A stretch of DNA of 64,000 nt from Leptospira limi (GTDB lineage: Bacteria > Spirochaetota > Leptospiria > Leptospirales > Leptospiraceae): assembly GCF_026151395.1 (NCBI RefSeq), contig NZ_JAMQPV010000001.1, positions 992,001 through 1,056,000 of the forward strand, read 5' to 3'. Below are positions 55,031 through 63,850 of this stretch, piece by piece. Made by a program: the position numbers and the translations under genes. The notes under the pieces are model-generated. The model was not told the DNA's origin and ran no database searches. It saw only the letters and a program-made list of their open reading frames with translations. Within the stretch, counting starts at the first letter, position 1. Every line of letters begins with the position of its first letter.

Positions 55031-55798
55031 TTATCTTGCGCCTTCGTTCATGATTTCACTATGATTTTTGTTGAGCCCTGCTGCTGTTAAAGAAGGTGCT
55101 CTGACATGACCAGAATACTGAGTGTAGGTTGTGTTTCCACTCACAAAGGAACTTTGGCACTTGTCTAGACCACCTGCACGATTGTATCCGCAAGAAGAGT
55201 GAAACGCAACTGCATAATCATCAGCACCAGGTAGGATAAAATTAGCACCAAACTTACTTTTATATCCTGGAACATGGTTAATTGTAACGGATGCAGTCAA
55301 GTTGTGGTTGTATGCTCCTCGTGCTGTTGTTACCTGAAGTGACTGGTCCATCGCGTTTCCGCCACCACCAATTACGTTTGCAAGTTCAGAACCACCTGAA
55401 GCGGCTGCAAGTGCAGTTACTTTTGTGATATTGAATCCTTTGGAAGTTGTTGTATCAGCTAAACTTGCTAACCAATATTCAATTGCATAACATCCAGCGG
55501 AATGGCACACAATCTTACAAGTGTTTGTTCCTTTGCAATAACTCATGAGACCAGTTGTGATATTTGTTTGGGCTCTCGCAGATCCGTACGTTCTTGGGTC
55601 AGTGCTTCCATCGTAACCAATGAATATCTTGGCGCCAGAAACCGCATTTGCGTTTGTCCCCCAATAACTGTTTACATCGGTAGTTCCCACCCCGTCGTGA
55701 TTTTTGCTGGATTTGCCGTGAATGAACACGGTGTAAGTTTCGGCACTGATGCTCGTCGCAAACAGCAATGCCAGTAATAGGTTGATTGTAATTTTCAT
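55031..55798 (-). CDS. secreted lipase-like alpha/beta-hydrolase
   Basis: About 255 residues from the ATG at 55798 (AGGAGA upstream). Signal peptide ends TSISA. The elbow CHSAG contains the likely nucleophile Ser100, and FIHGKSSKNHDGVG supplies an oxyanion HG. Candidate acid and His in the C-terminal half: GADDYAVAFHSSCGYNR and HVRAPS. The Cys-rich elbow suggests a disulfide. It resembles class 2 lipases with small secreted domains, but the substrate is unknown. Confidence 0.7.
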   Translation of the reverse strand: MKITINLLLALLFATSISAETYTVFIHGKSSKNHDGVGTTDVNSYWGTNANAVSGAKIFIGYDGSTDPRTYGSARAQTNITTGLMSYCKGTNTCKIVCHSAGCYAIEYWLASLADTTTSKGFNITKVTALAAASGGSELANVIGGGGNAMDQSLQVTTARGAYNHNLTASVTINHVPGYKSKFGANFILPGADDYAVAFHSSCGYNRAGGLDKCQSSFVSGNTTYTQYSGHVRAPSLTAAGLNKNHSEIMNEGAR

Positions 55799-56053
55799 CT
55801 TTCTCTCCTTTTTCAAGTAGCCCAGACTTATAAATTTGGTGAAAGTATGTCAAATATTTATTTAAATGTCATAAATATTTCTAAAAAATCACCAAATGAC
55901 ACAAAAATCCTCATCCTTTCGGTGAAATACTCAACACTTGTCAGGAAATTTAGGTGGTGAAAACCTTTCAGGAAAGGATTTTAAACTGAAACTCGTACTT
56001 ACTGGCTCAATCGAATACGCTGGGAAATAATTGTTTGCTATTATATGTATAAA

Positions 56054-56075
56054 TATAGTAAGTGTACATACTATA
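56054..56075. promoter_or_regulatory. palindromic operator for the START-like/MarR pair
   Basis: TATAGTA-N8-TACTATA, perfect 7-base arms with partial pairing inside. It ends 9 bases before the START-like start codon at 56085, overlapping the ribosome-binding region; the site is well placed for autoregulation by the MarR protein encoded next. Confidence 0.65.
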
Positions 56076-56084
56076 GGAGATTTT

Positions 56085-56507
56085 ATGATCGTCAATACGT
56101 ACGCATACACTACGAACGAAATTAAACAGGAACAAATTTGGAAATTGATGTCAGACGTGAATCGTTGGAAAGATTGGGATTCTACTCTTGAAAAATCGGA
56201 AATGTTGGGTAAATTCGAAGCTGGGAATTTTTTTATGATTCGCCCCTCTGGTGGACCAGATGTAAAAATTCAATTGATAGAAGTGAGACCCAATTCTTAT
56301 TTCAAGGACTTTACAAAATTTCCTTTGGCAAAAATGTTTGGTGAACATTTTTATGAGAAAACATCTGAGGGACTCAAAATTACAATTACAATGTCGATCT
56401 CCGGACCACTTGCATTTTTATGGAATATGATTGTCATGAAAAATATCGTAAGTCATCTCGCAGAAGATGTGAAACTACAAATCAATGAAGCAAAAAAAAT
56501 CAAATAG
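56085..56507 (+). CDS. SRPBCC (START-like) protein
   Basis: About 140 residues from the ATG at 56085, behind AGGAG. Family pattern: TNEIKQEQIWKLMSDVNRWKDWDSTLEKSEMLG, then GNFFMIRPSGGP, and a C-terminal helix. Likely binds a lipid or aromatic ligand. It overlaps the MarR gene by 23 bases, so the regulator may respond to the same ligand. Confidence 0.82.
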   Translation: MIVNTYAYTTNEIKQEQIWKLMSDVNRWKDWDSTLEKSEMLGKFEAGNFFMIRPSGGPDVKIQLIEVRPNSYFKDFTKFPLAKMFGEHFYEKTSEGLKITITMSISGPLAFLWNMIVMKNIVSHLAEDVKLQINEAKKIK

Positions 56508-56961
56508 TGCAATTGTTAAGAGCGACTTTAGTGTCAATAAGGCAGAAGATAGCTCTGGATTTTTGTTATGGCAAGTAACGAGTCTTTGGCAAAGAGAGAT
56601 TCGTTATGCACTTGAACCACTAAAATTGACACATTCACAATTTGTATTGTTAGCAAGTATCCTTTGGTTGACCCAACAAGAAAAGGAAGTGACTCAGGTT
56701 CTTTTGTCAGAACATACAAAGATCGATCCGATGACTACGTCCACTGTCATTCGCACATTAATCCAAAAAGGATATGTTGATCGAAAGGAACACAGTACAG
56801 ATACCAGAGCAAAAATTGTGAGTTTAACTAAGAGTGGTGAATTGATTACAAAAAATGCAGTAAAAAAAGTAGAATCCTTCGATCACGATTTTTTTTCTGC
56901 GTTAGGTGTCACCAAACATGAATTTAATGAGAGTTTATTGAAAATACTGTCTAGATATTGA
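56485..56961 (+). CDS. MarR-family transcriptional regulator
   Basis: 158 residues with a winged helix: LTHSQFVLLASILWLTQ, EVTQVLLSEHTKIDPMTTSTVIRTLIQKGYVDRKEHSTDTRAKIVSLTKSG, where D-x-R near the wing is the MarR signature. Overlaps the START-like gene. The palindrome at 56054-56075 is its likely operator. Confidence 0.9.
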   Translation: MKQKKSNSAIVKSDFSVNKAEDSSGFLLWQVTSLWQREIRYALEPLKLTHSQFVLLASILWLTQQEKEVTQVLLSEHTKIDPMTTSTVIRTLIQKGYVDRKEHSTDTRAKIVSLTKSGELITKNAVKKVESFDHDFFSALGVTKHEFNESLLKILSRY

Positions 56962-56987
56962 CTGTATCATTTACTATTAAGGAATGG

Positions 56988-57677
56988 TTAAGCAGAACAA
57001 CGGTCATTATCATCGGTAAATTGATGATCAAAACCCTGTATTTCCAATTTACCTTCGGTATAATTAACTCTTAAATTTTTGTTTTTTCCACCTTCCTTCA
57101 TTGGACTTGGATCATAAAATTGGATTTCCAATTTTGAATCGTTGATCCATTTATAATGTCCTGTAAATTCTAGTTTTCCAATGGGATTTGATTCTGTCAT
57201 ATCTAGTTTGCTATAGATAAAACTTCCATCTTCCCTAAACTGAAATTGATCAATTGGGCCATAGGCTCAAGGACTTGGTCCAAACCAGATAATACTTGTT
57301 AGAATTTCTTTTTTTGTTTTACCTGCTAATTTCTGAAAATGGTATTTCCCTCTGAGAATGAAAAAGTCTGAATCTGTTAGTAGCTTTTTTTGATAAGAAG
57401 GTTTCGATTTGATCGCTTTCTGAATTAGATTGTATATATGGACATCACTTTCAATATCTTCACATTGTGCGAGTAAAAGTGAATATGTACATGCTAAGTT
57501 ATAATTTGCAAATGCATCATCTGGTTTGTCATTTAATGTTTTCTTAAATGATTCTACGGCAATGAGAAATTCTTTTTGTTTGAGGGCATCGATCCCTTTT
57601 TTGTTCCAGTTTTCTGAAGTTTGGGAGAAAATCTCTACCATACATAAGAAATAAATGATGATCAATCGTAATTGCAT
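56988..57677 (-). pseudogene. TPR protein gene with in-frame TGA (C-terminal domain split off)
   Basis: First part 57677-57267: signal peptide, then TPR-like repeats (NKKGIDALKQKEFLIAVESFKKTL, DAFANYNLACTYSLLLAQ), ending IIWFGPSP and TGA (57269-57267). The same frame stays open for 92 more codons after the TGA (AYGPIDQFQFREDGSF ... TESNPIGKLEFTGHYKW ... DNDRCSA, stop at 56988), with gene-like composition. So a 229-codon gene was interrupted by one nonsense change, for instance GGA to TGA. The second part has an internal Met at 57200 but no sign of its own promoter. Confidence 0.7.
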
Positions 57678-57810
57678 AAAAACTTCCTCAGATAAATACT
57701 TTTGAATGGTTCATTTAGTTCTGAAATGAAACAATATTTATATGTAAAATTATTCTTTATCATATGCTAAACGCAAGACCACGTTGTTTTGTTTGATTTG
57801 TAAAAGTAAA

Positions 57811-59079
57811 TTAATTTCCTGATACAAAAAGAAGATTCATGCTATTTGTGGTATTGGGAATTGTAGTTAATGTCGGAAGACTCAACTGTCCAGAGCTATT
57901 GATTGGATAGGAGCCTAAACGATTTGAACCGTTTGTAGAGACACAAACTGCATATAACATATTGCCAAGCGGATGAATTGCTAGTCTGGTTACATTTGAG
58001 TTTGATGTACAGGAAGCACCACCGGGAGTCGGGACAGAACTGAGAACTGTTGGGTTAATAACGCCCGTTACCTGATCAACTGCATAAGCATAGATATTGG
58101 TTTCCCCATAAGCATAGATATATTGACTAGAGGGGTGAAGAACTAGTGATTTTGGAGATAAATATGCAGTAGGACTTTGAACCAAAACCGATGATGGAGC
58201 AAGGACAGCATTCGATGTTGAAGTAACAGACATTTGAACGATTGAACCATTATTCCCTTGGTCTGAATTGTTCGCACAGTACATAAAATTTGCATTGGAA
58301 GAGTAGATACAATGTCCGTTTTCGGGATATAGGGTAGTATCAGTCACTGTTGCATTACTTGTTGGAGTTCCAACGGCTCCAGTATTCACATCCGCTATGG
58401 GATAGAACATTCTTGTTGCTGCACTTAGTTTGTGAAATGTCATAAAATAATTTCCCGTTGGATGGATTGGGCCCATCACTGACCAATTTTGTCCCGTCAC
58501 GGTATTTGCTTCACCAGAAAAAGTTCCTTCAGAGTCTAGTTGTAGTTTTGAAAAAGATGTAATGGCAGTAGCCGTATTCACTGTGTAATAAAAAAATTTT
58601 CCACTAGGATGAAATGCTGTGGTCCCTTGTATGACTACAGGAGTTACACTTGCAACATAGGTATTTTTCAAGGATAACGTACCATCAGAATTTCTGAGAT
58701 AAGATTTAAATGTATCTCCACCATTGATTACGAGATGTTTTCCATTCCATAAAATCGTAAATGGATTTGTTAAAGTAGTTGCAATACTTCCTTTTAAGGA
58801 AAGAACACCATCGTTACCTGTATTAAAAGTATACAGGAGACCATTTGAAACATCTGATAAATATAAGGAATGTATCGGTTGCGACTTGGAAGGGTCTATT
58901 TGTCCTAAGCAAGATTGATTCGGTGATAATAATTTTGAGAGAAAGAAATTTTTTGATGCAGGGTCACAAGCAGCATTGAGGTCAGCTGGTTTACAGTTTA
59001 ATAGGAAACAAAGTAATGCAAATGAACAGAGGCAGCGATGAATATTTCGATATGCTGATAATATTCTAGATACTTTCAT
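57811..59079 (-). CDS. beta-propeller lipoprotein
   Basis: About 422 residues from the ATG at 59079 (MKVSRILS...); an upstream in-frame Met 31 codons earlier is less likely. Lipoprotein signal ends LLNC (Cys29), followed by the shared module CKPADLNAACDPASKNFF...SCLG. Seven-bladed propeller repeats follow (LYLSDVSNGLLYTFNTGNDGVLSLKGS, YAYAVDQVTGVINPT). Related to the gene at 44534-45817. Probably an exposed binding protein. Confidence 0.8.
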   Translation of the reverse strand: MKVSRILSAYRNIHRCLCSFALLCFLLNCKPADLNAACDPASKNFFLSKLLSPNQSCLGQIDPSKSQPIHSLYLSDVSNGLLYTFNTGNDGVLSLKGSIATTLTNPFTILWNGKHLVINGGDTFKSYLRNSDGTLSLKNTYVASVTPVVIQGTTAFHPSGKFFYYTVNTATAITSFSKLQLDSEGTFSGEANTVTGQNWSVMGPIHPTGNYFMTFHKLSAATRMFYPIADVNTGAVGTPTSNATVTDTTLYPENGHCIYSSNANFMYCANNSDQGNNGSIVQMSVTSTSNAVLAPSSVLVQSPTAYLSPKSLVLHPSSQYIYAYGETNIYAYAVDQVTGVINPTVLSSVPTPGGASCTSNSNVTRLAIHPLGNMLYAVCVSTNGSNRLGSYPINSSGQLSLPTLTTIPNTTNSMNLLFVSGN

Positions 59080-59510
59080 GTTGAAGTCTTTTTGTGATTG
59101 AGTCAATCTCGTACTTATCCCTAAAATTAAAAATGGGCAATTTTCGACTATAGAATATGTTCGAGCAAACAATACCCAATAAGAAAACTCAACTAATTTA
59201 CGATCAAAATCAATTGGTTAATAAATTATTTTTGATATGCATTATCCAGATTCACTTGAATCCTATCAGTGGGTTGAGCGAAGCATATACAAGTGATTAA
59301 TTGTCGTTTTTATAATATCGATTCTTAACTAAATCTGCCAAGCTAGTGAATAAACTTATTCTGACTAGTTGATAATAATTAGGATAAGTCCGCACAAGAG
59401 AAATGCCATCCAATCTAAATTCGTTTTATCAAAGAGTTTGATTTCGAATTGAATGATTGTTAAAAAACAATTCAAATTCTCAAGCAGTCCAGCGATTCTT
59501 TTCTTATGTT
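59080..59510. other. 430-base intergenic stretch
   Basis: No gene or repeat seen. A short palindrome GATTGAGTCAATC (59096-59108) lies just upstream of the propeller start; it might be a regulator site, but there is no second copy. Confidence 0.45.
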
Positions 59511-61790
59511 TTAATTTTGAATCCCAAGTTGTTTTTTCCAATTCTTTGCATGTGTCTTTCCATAACGGTATCCAATTTCAACCAGTTCATAGAACTTTTT
59601 CCAATCGAAGAGTCCAAACTGTTCGACTGGTAACTCCGCAAAAATATCAGACTCAGCTTTTGCTTGCGCCATTGCAGCATCCGAAGCTACAAAAGTCGCA
59701 CGCATCATAAGGCTAAGAAGGTTCGGGGCTTCTTTTAGATTCTGCGATTTACTGAAGAGTCGTTTGAAGAGCAATCGAAGTGCCGAGGGTAATGCACCCG
59801 AATTGTTTTTGGGATAAATGCCACCAAAGAGTTCATCAGCTGCGGAATCACCTTCTGAAGTAAGGGCGACAGAAATCACAAAATCTGCTCCCTTGTCCCG
59901 CATCACAGCACCTGGAATATTATCTAACATTGCTCCATCGACTAACAGTTCATTGTTTTCGAAGAAGGGAGGTAATATACCTGGTATCGAAGCGGAAGCG
60001 CGGAGTGCTTTCCATAATGGACCACGGTCTATGATTACTTTTTGTGCTTTTGAAAGGCTTGTTGCGACAGCAAAATAGGGTAGCCAGAGATCTTCGATCA
60101 TCGTATCACCGACAAAACTCTTAATCACAGTATTGAATTTTTTACCACGAATGAGAGATACAACGGGAACTGTATAATCGTTTAACGTTTTTTTGTCACT
60201 CATGAGAGACTTCGCAATCCGTTCCAAATTGGGAGCATCGTTGCCCAAAGCATAGATACTTGCCATAAGGGCTCCTGCACTTGTACCACCAATCATGTCG
60301 ATGGGAATATTTTCTTCCTGCATGGCTTTGATAAGCCCAATATGTGCGAAACCTTTTGCACCTCCGCCACCCAGAGCAAGTCCAATGGAACGGCCAGTGA
60401 TGAAGCGAGTTAGACTTTCAAATCCGTGGTGACTATAAGTGCGGATATGTCTGACAACATCTGTTTTTCTAATCTTAGTTAGGTTAGAAATATTTTGTGG
60501 TTTTTCATTTGGGTCAGAGTAGAGCAATACAAGCTCTCGGATGGGACCATGGGTTTCTTCCGAATCTCCAAGAAAACGGATTTCTTCTGGAGAAAGGGCA
60601 TCTGCTTTTTTCGCATCACTTAACAGTAAAATACGATTTGTATGATGGAGAATTGTTTCTGTCCAAAGTTTGTCTTCAAAATCGGGACATAGGATCAGGA
60701 AGTCATGTGAGTCCTGCAAATGATATAAGGATTCGAGGATGTCTGAAACTGCGTGTTCGCGGTCTGCCTTGATTTTCTTGAAGTCTTTACTTTCAACGAT
60801 CGTCGTACGTCCGATTTTTTTCAGAGCGCTTGCGAGGTTATGGGCAAAATCGCGAACCGAAAGATCCTTCTGGAGTGGGAAAAGAGTGATGATGCTCCTT
60901 GTTTTTTTGACAGTTCGTTTTCCCATTCGGTCCTTGGTGAATCGATCTGCGATGAGTTTGGTGATCGCAAGCATACTTGGCGGATGTTTGGAAAACACAG
61001 ACTCGAAAGCGGCAGTACTAACTTTTACTATTTCACAGGATAAAGTTGCGACTACCGTTGCAGTCCTCGGTTCCCCTGTTAATAGAGCCATCTCACCAAT
61101 GATATCACCTTTGGAAAAAGTACCTGTTGATACCACTAGGCCTAGGTCGTTTCTGACTTCATACACCAAACTGCCGTTAACGACAATGTACATTCCGTCG
61201 GCTTTGTCTCCTTGCCGCATCAGAGTTTCGCCACCTGGCAAAAAAATCCATTCCATCTGGTTTTCCAATTCCGAGATGAGTTTTGCTCCCACCCCTTGGA
61301 AAAGTGATACTGAAGAGATGAGTTCTTTGATGCGCTGAGGTTCTGGACGAAACACACTTCTATGAAGAGCACGCGACCTTCGGCTAATGAGTCTGACAAA
61401 TGATTTCAGCTCTTCCGAACGATCTTTAAAGGCCTTTTTGAATTCATTACGACCAATGCGGTAGACGATGCCAGATTGGTCGCAGACAACTGTGGCGTTT
61501 CTAGGTTCGTCCGTCACGAGAGCTCCTTCTCCGAAACAACTGCCAGGTTTCACCTCACCTAATTTCTGCTTTTTTCCGTCATTTGTCATGTAAACGCTAA
61601 AACTTCCTGTCGCAACCAGGTAAAGAGCATTGCCAAGTTCTCCTTGTTTGATCACAACTTTGTTCTTAACAAATTTAACTTTATGGAACGAACGCTCCAG
61701 ATGTTCTTTTGTTTCAGTAGAGAGGTTTAAGAATAAATCAGTACTGGAAATGATTTGTTTTAGGGTTGGAGCTGTTGTTTTTGACCGCAT
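59511..61790 (-). CDS. patatin-like phospholipase with two cyclic-nucleotide domains (NTE type)
   Basis: 759 residues. Two cNMP-binding folds (about 20-135 and 150-270: GELGNALYLVATGSF..., GDIIGEMALLTGEPRTATVVA), then a linker, then a patatin domain (about 470-680): GLALGGGGAKGFAHIGL, the nucleophile Ser504 in GGTSAG, and Asp618 in DGAMLDNIPG, together the patatin dyad. This is the neuropathy-target-esterase layout: a lysophospholipase controlled by cyclic nucleotides or their like. Also has a middle segment (280-460) of unknown fold. Confidence 0.9.
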   Translation of the reverse strand: MRSKTTAPTLKQIISSTDLFLNLSTETKEHLERSFHKVKFVKNKVVIKQGELGNALYLVATGSFSVYMTNDGKKQKLGEVKPGSCFGEGALVTDEPRNATVVCDQSGIVYRIGRNEFKKAFKDRSEELKSFVRLISRRSRALHRSVFRPEPQRIKELISSVSLFQGVGAKLISELENQMEWIFLPGGETLMRQGDKADGMYIVVNGSLVYEVRNDLGLVVSTGTFSKGDIIGEMALLTGEPRTATVVATLSCEIVKVSTAAFESVFSKHPPSMLAITKLIADRFTKDRMGKRTVKKTRSIITLFPLQKDLSVRDFAHNLASALKKIGRTTIVESKDFKKIKADREHAVSDILESLYHLQDSHDFLILCPDFEDKLWTETILHHTNRILLLSDAKKADALSPEEIRFLGDSEETHGPIRELVLLYSDPNEKPQNISNLTKIRKTDVVRHIRTYSHHGFESLTRFITGRSIGLALGGGGAKGFAHIGLIKAMQEENIPIDMIGGTSAGALMASIYALGNDAPNLERIAKSLMSDKKTLNDYTVPVVSLIRGKKFNTVIKSFVGDTMIEDLWLPYFAVATSLSKAQKVIIDRGPLWKALRASASIPGILPPFFENNELLVDGAMLDNIPGAVMRDKGADFVISVALTSEGDSAADELFGGIYPKNNSGALPSALRLLFKRLFSKSQNLKEAPNLLSLMMRATFVASDAAMAQAKAESDIFAELPVEQFGLFDWKKFYELVEIGYRYGKTHAKNWKKQLGIQN

Positions 61791-62342
61791 AGCAAATGAA
61801 TATAAACCTTATTGCGACTTCGTTCCCTGCTTCAGTAGGTGTACAAAAAATCGCGACACAATGTCGATCATGGAAATGGAATGAGCCTGAAAGCGACTCT
61901 ATTTTTTTTAAGCAAATGAAAAATTTCACATCAATGGAAGGATAGAAACAAACAAAAACAAGATAGAGTTTTAAGAACCAAATCGATTTCAGTGCCTAAC
62001 ATTAGAAGTGATTGGACTTCAATTTTAGAGTTATGCCAATACCTCTACTCAATAATCGTTGTAAGGTGGAAATCTTCCTGATGAACTGTTGTGAAAAATG
62101 TCTTTGCATTTGCAAAATCAGACAGAAGAAATAGGGAAATATGTATATAAAAATTTTTTAACTGAGAACTATTCTATCCTAATTCAAATTTTAAGGATGA
62201 ATTTCTGGGTTAACCTCGTTTAGAGACAATGTGCATTAGGATAAGAACTAGGCAATTTCAGATGATTAGAAAAAACCTTGAAATTTAAGCTACTTGGACT
62301 TAAAAACGACGTCTGGAGTGGATTTTATCTAATCAAAAAAAA
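61791..62342. other. 550-base intergenic stretch without a gene
   Basis: AT-rich region between a minus-strand and a plus-strand gene. A reading frame at 61738-61929 overlaps the patatin gene end and has no coding-like features. It should hold two divergent promoters; none could be assigned with confidence. Confidence 0.5.
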
Positions 62343-63209
62343 GTGAAAGAGTATTTAGCAATTCGATTCAGAATCTCTCTTACCTGCAAGGTATTCTTAT
62401 TTCTATTTATTCTCAACTGCAAATTGGACTTAAATAGTCCTTATGAATTTGGAACCAATGAATACTATAAAACTCAATTCATAACATGCCTCATCAATCG
62501 TTCTAGTGTATGTTATCAAAATACTACCTCTGCTCCTTTTGATTTGAATCAGGTTCCTGGAAGAAAATTGTGGATTCGTGCAGAAGGGCTTCCTTATACA
62601 AACGGTACCGCGGTGACAAATTGGACAGATCTCAGTGGAACTGGGAATGACTTAATTCCTGGAGTTGCCCCCACTTTTTATTCTGCCACCAATACAATCA
62701 ATGGAAAACCAGTTGCCCGTTTTCAATATGGACTTGGAAGTAATTTATTAAAAGCTTCTCCGATAGGAGTGAGTACTTCCGATTCTGGGAGTGTATTTTT
62801 TGTAGTAAAAGTTCCTTTAACAGTAAACAGCAATGTAATCACAATTGGAACCACAGGTGGTGGAGGGAGGGAAGTTCAAATCACTAGTTTGGGAGTTGTT
62901 GCACTCAATAAATCTGGATCAACAGCAGTTGCAACGTATAACGCAGGTTGGGTGGGGAATTCGATACATCAGGTTTCTATTTTGCAAAATGGGTCAACAA
63001 ACGTTGTTATCAAATTTGATGGAGTGCAAGTCGTTTCCACGGTTCCAGCAGCTACAGGATATGCGGCAGGGAATATGGGGCTCGGAATGGGAGGAGCAGA
63101 AATGGATCTTGCCGAGCTTTTGTATTTTGACAATCGAGTTTCGGATGAAAATGCAGCAGGGATAGACTGTTATTTGGGAAAACGTTACGGAACATTTAGC
63201 TGTCCATGA
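62343..63209 (+). CDS. LamG-like lipoprotein
   Basis: 288 residues, GTG start. Signal ends LFILNC (Cys26), followed by a short module CKLDLNSPYEFGTNEYYKTQF related in pattern to the other lipoproteins here. Mature domain is a concanavalin/LamG fold (PGRKLWIRAEGLPYTNGTAVTNWTDLSGTGNDL; SVFFVVKVPLT; LGMGGAEMDLAELLYFD), often carbohydrate-binding. Probably on the outer surface. Confidence 0.8.
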   Translation: MKEYLAIRFRISLTCKVFLFLFILNCKLDLNSPYEFGTNEYYKTQFITCLINRSSVCYQNTTSAPFDLNQVPGRKLWIRAEGLPYTNGTAVTNWTDLSGTGNDLIPGVAPTFYSATNTINGKPVARFQYGLGSNLLKASPIGVSTSDSGSVFFVVKVPLTVNSNVITIGTTGGGGREVQITSLGVVALNKSGSTAVATYNAGWVGNSIHQVSILQNGSTNVVIKFDGVQVVSTVPAATGYAAGNMGLGMGGAEMDLAELLYFDNRVSDENAAGIDCYLGKRYGTFSCP

Positions 63210-63343
63210 TCAATTATATTGTATTCATCAAAATAGAGTAACGTAACAGCCAATCGCTGCATTTTTAAAATAGTAATTGAATGGATCAATGTCGATCCTC
63301 CATTACTTGTAGTGCCTATATACAACCGCAGGTTACTTTCTAT

Positions 63344-63766
63344 TTATGGCCATGCAGCAATAATGGCGCCCATGACGGACATAACAACAAGAGAAGCAAT
63401 CGTTTCGAACAACCATAATTGTATGCTCCTGCCCATCCAAATGACTTCAATCGACGTTGTAGTCACTAAAAAACCTACCCAAATCCAGAGAGCGCAAAAT
63501 ACACCTCGCCAAACTCCCTCACCACCCAAGTAAGGAGAAGTCGATGCAAACAAAAAGATAACGGCAAGCACGTAAGCTGTTACGAGATTTGTGAGCATAT
63601 TGAAAATCAGCGGTCTTACCATATCTGAAAATTTTTCATTTCCTGTCGGTTGTATCTTCGCTAGTTTCATCCATAATTTACCAAATAGTGGGCCATGGAA
63701 AAGAAATCCGAGAACAAAGGCCGAAAGAGCTGATACGACAACTGCCGCAAGATTGATTGGTAACAT
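63344..63766 (-). CDS. DUF1761-family membrane protein
   Basis: 140 residues, four membrane segments. Starts INLAAVVVSALSAFVLGFLFHGPLFGKLWMKL, the DUF1761 signature, then WVGFLVTTTSIEVIWMGRSIQLW. Function is unknown. It is divergent from a TetR gene 84 bases away, with an operator-like palindrome between them, so TetR may repress it. Confidence 0.87.
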   Translation of the reverse strand: MLPINLAAVVVSALSAFVLGFLFHGPLFGKLWMKLAKIQPTGNEKFSDMVRPLIFNMLTNLVTAYVLAVIFLFASTSPYLGGEGVWRGVFCALWIWVGFLVTTTSIEVIWMGRSIQLWLFETIASLVVMSVMGAIIAAWP

Positions 63767-63809
63767 GATATCTCCTTACTGAAAAATTCAATTTTTTCAT
63801 AGTTATTTT

Positions 63810-63827
63810 ACATACCATTTAGTATGT
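63810..63827. promoter_or_regulatory. palindromic operator between DUF1761 and TetR genes
   Basis: ACATAC-CATTTA-GTATGT, perfect 6-base arms. It is 23 bases before the TetR start codon and 43 bases before the DUF1761 start, a typical TetR-family site position. Confidence 0.55.
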
Positions 63828-63850
63828 TGTATATAATAAATCTTAATATA

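Noticed and set aside
57264..57269. TGA at 57267-57269 read as selenocysteine
   Set aside because: The context is not a redox motif, and no recoding hairpin was recognised; Leptospira is not known to me to use selenocysteine.
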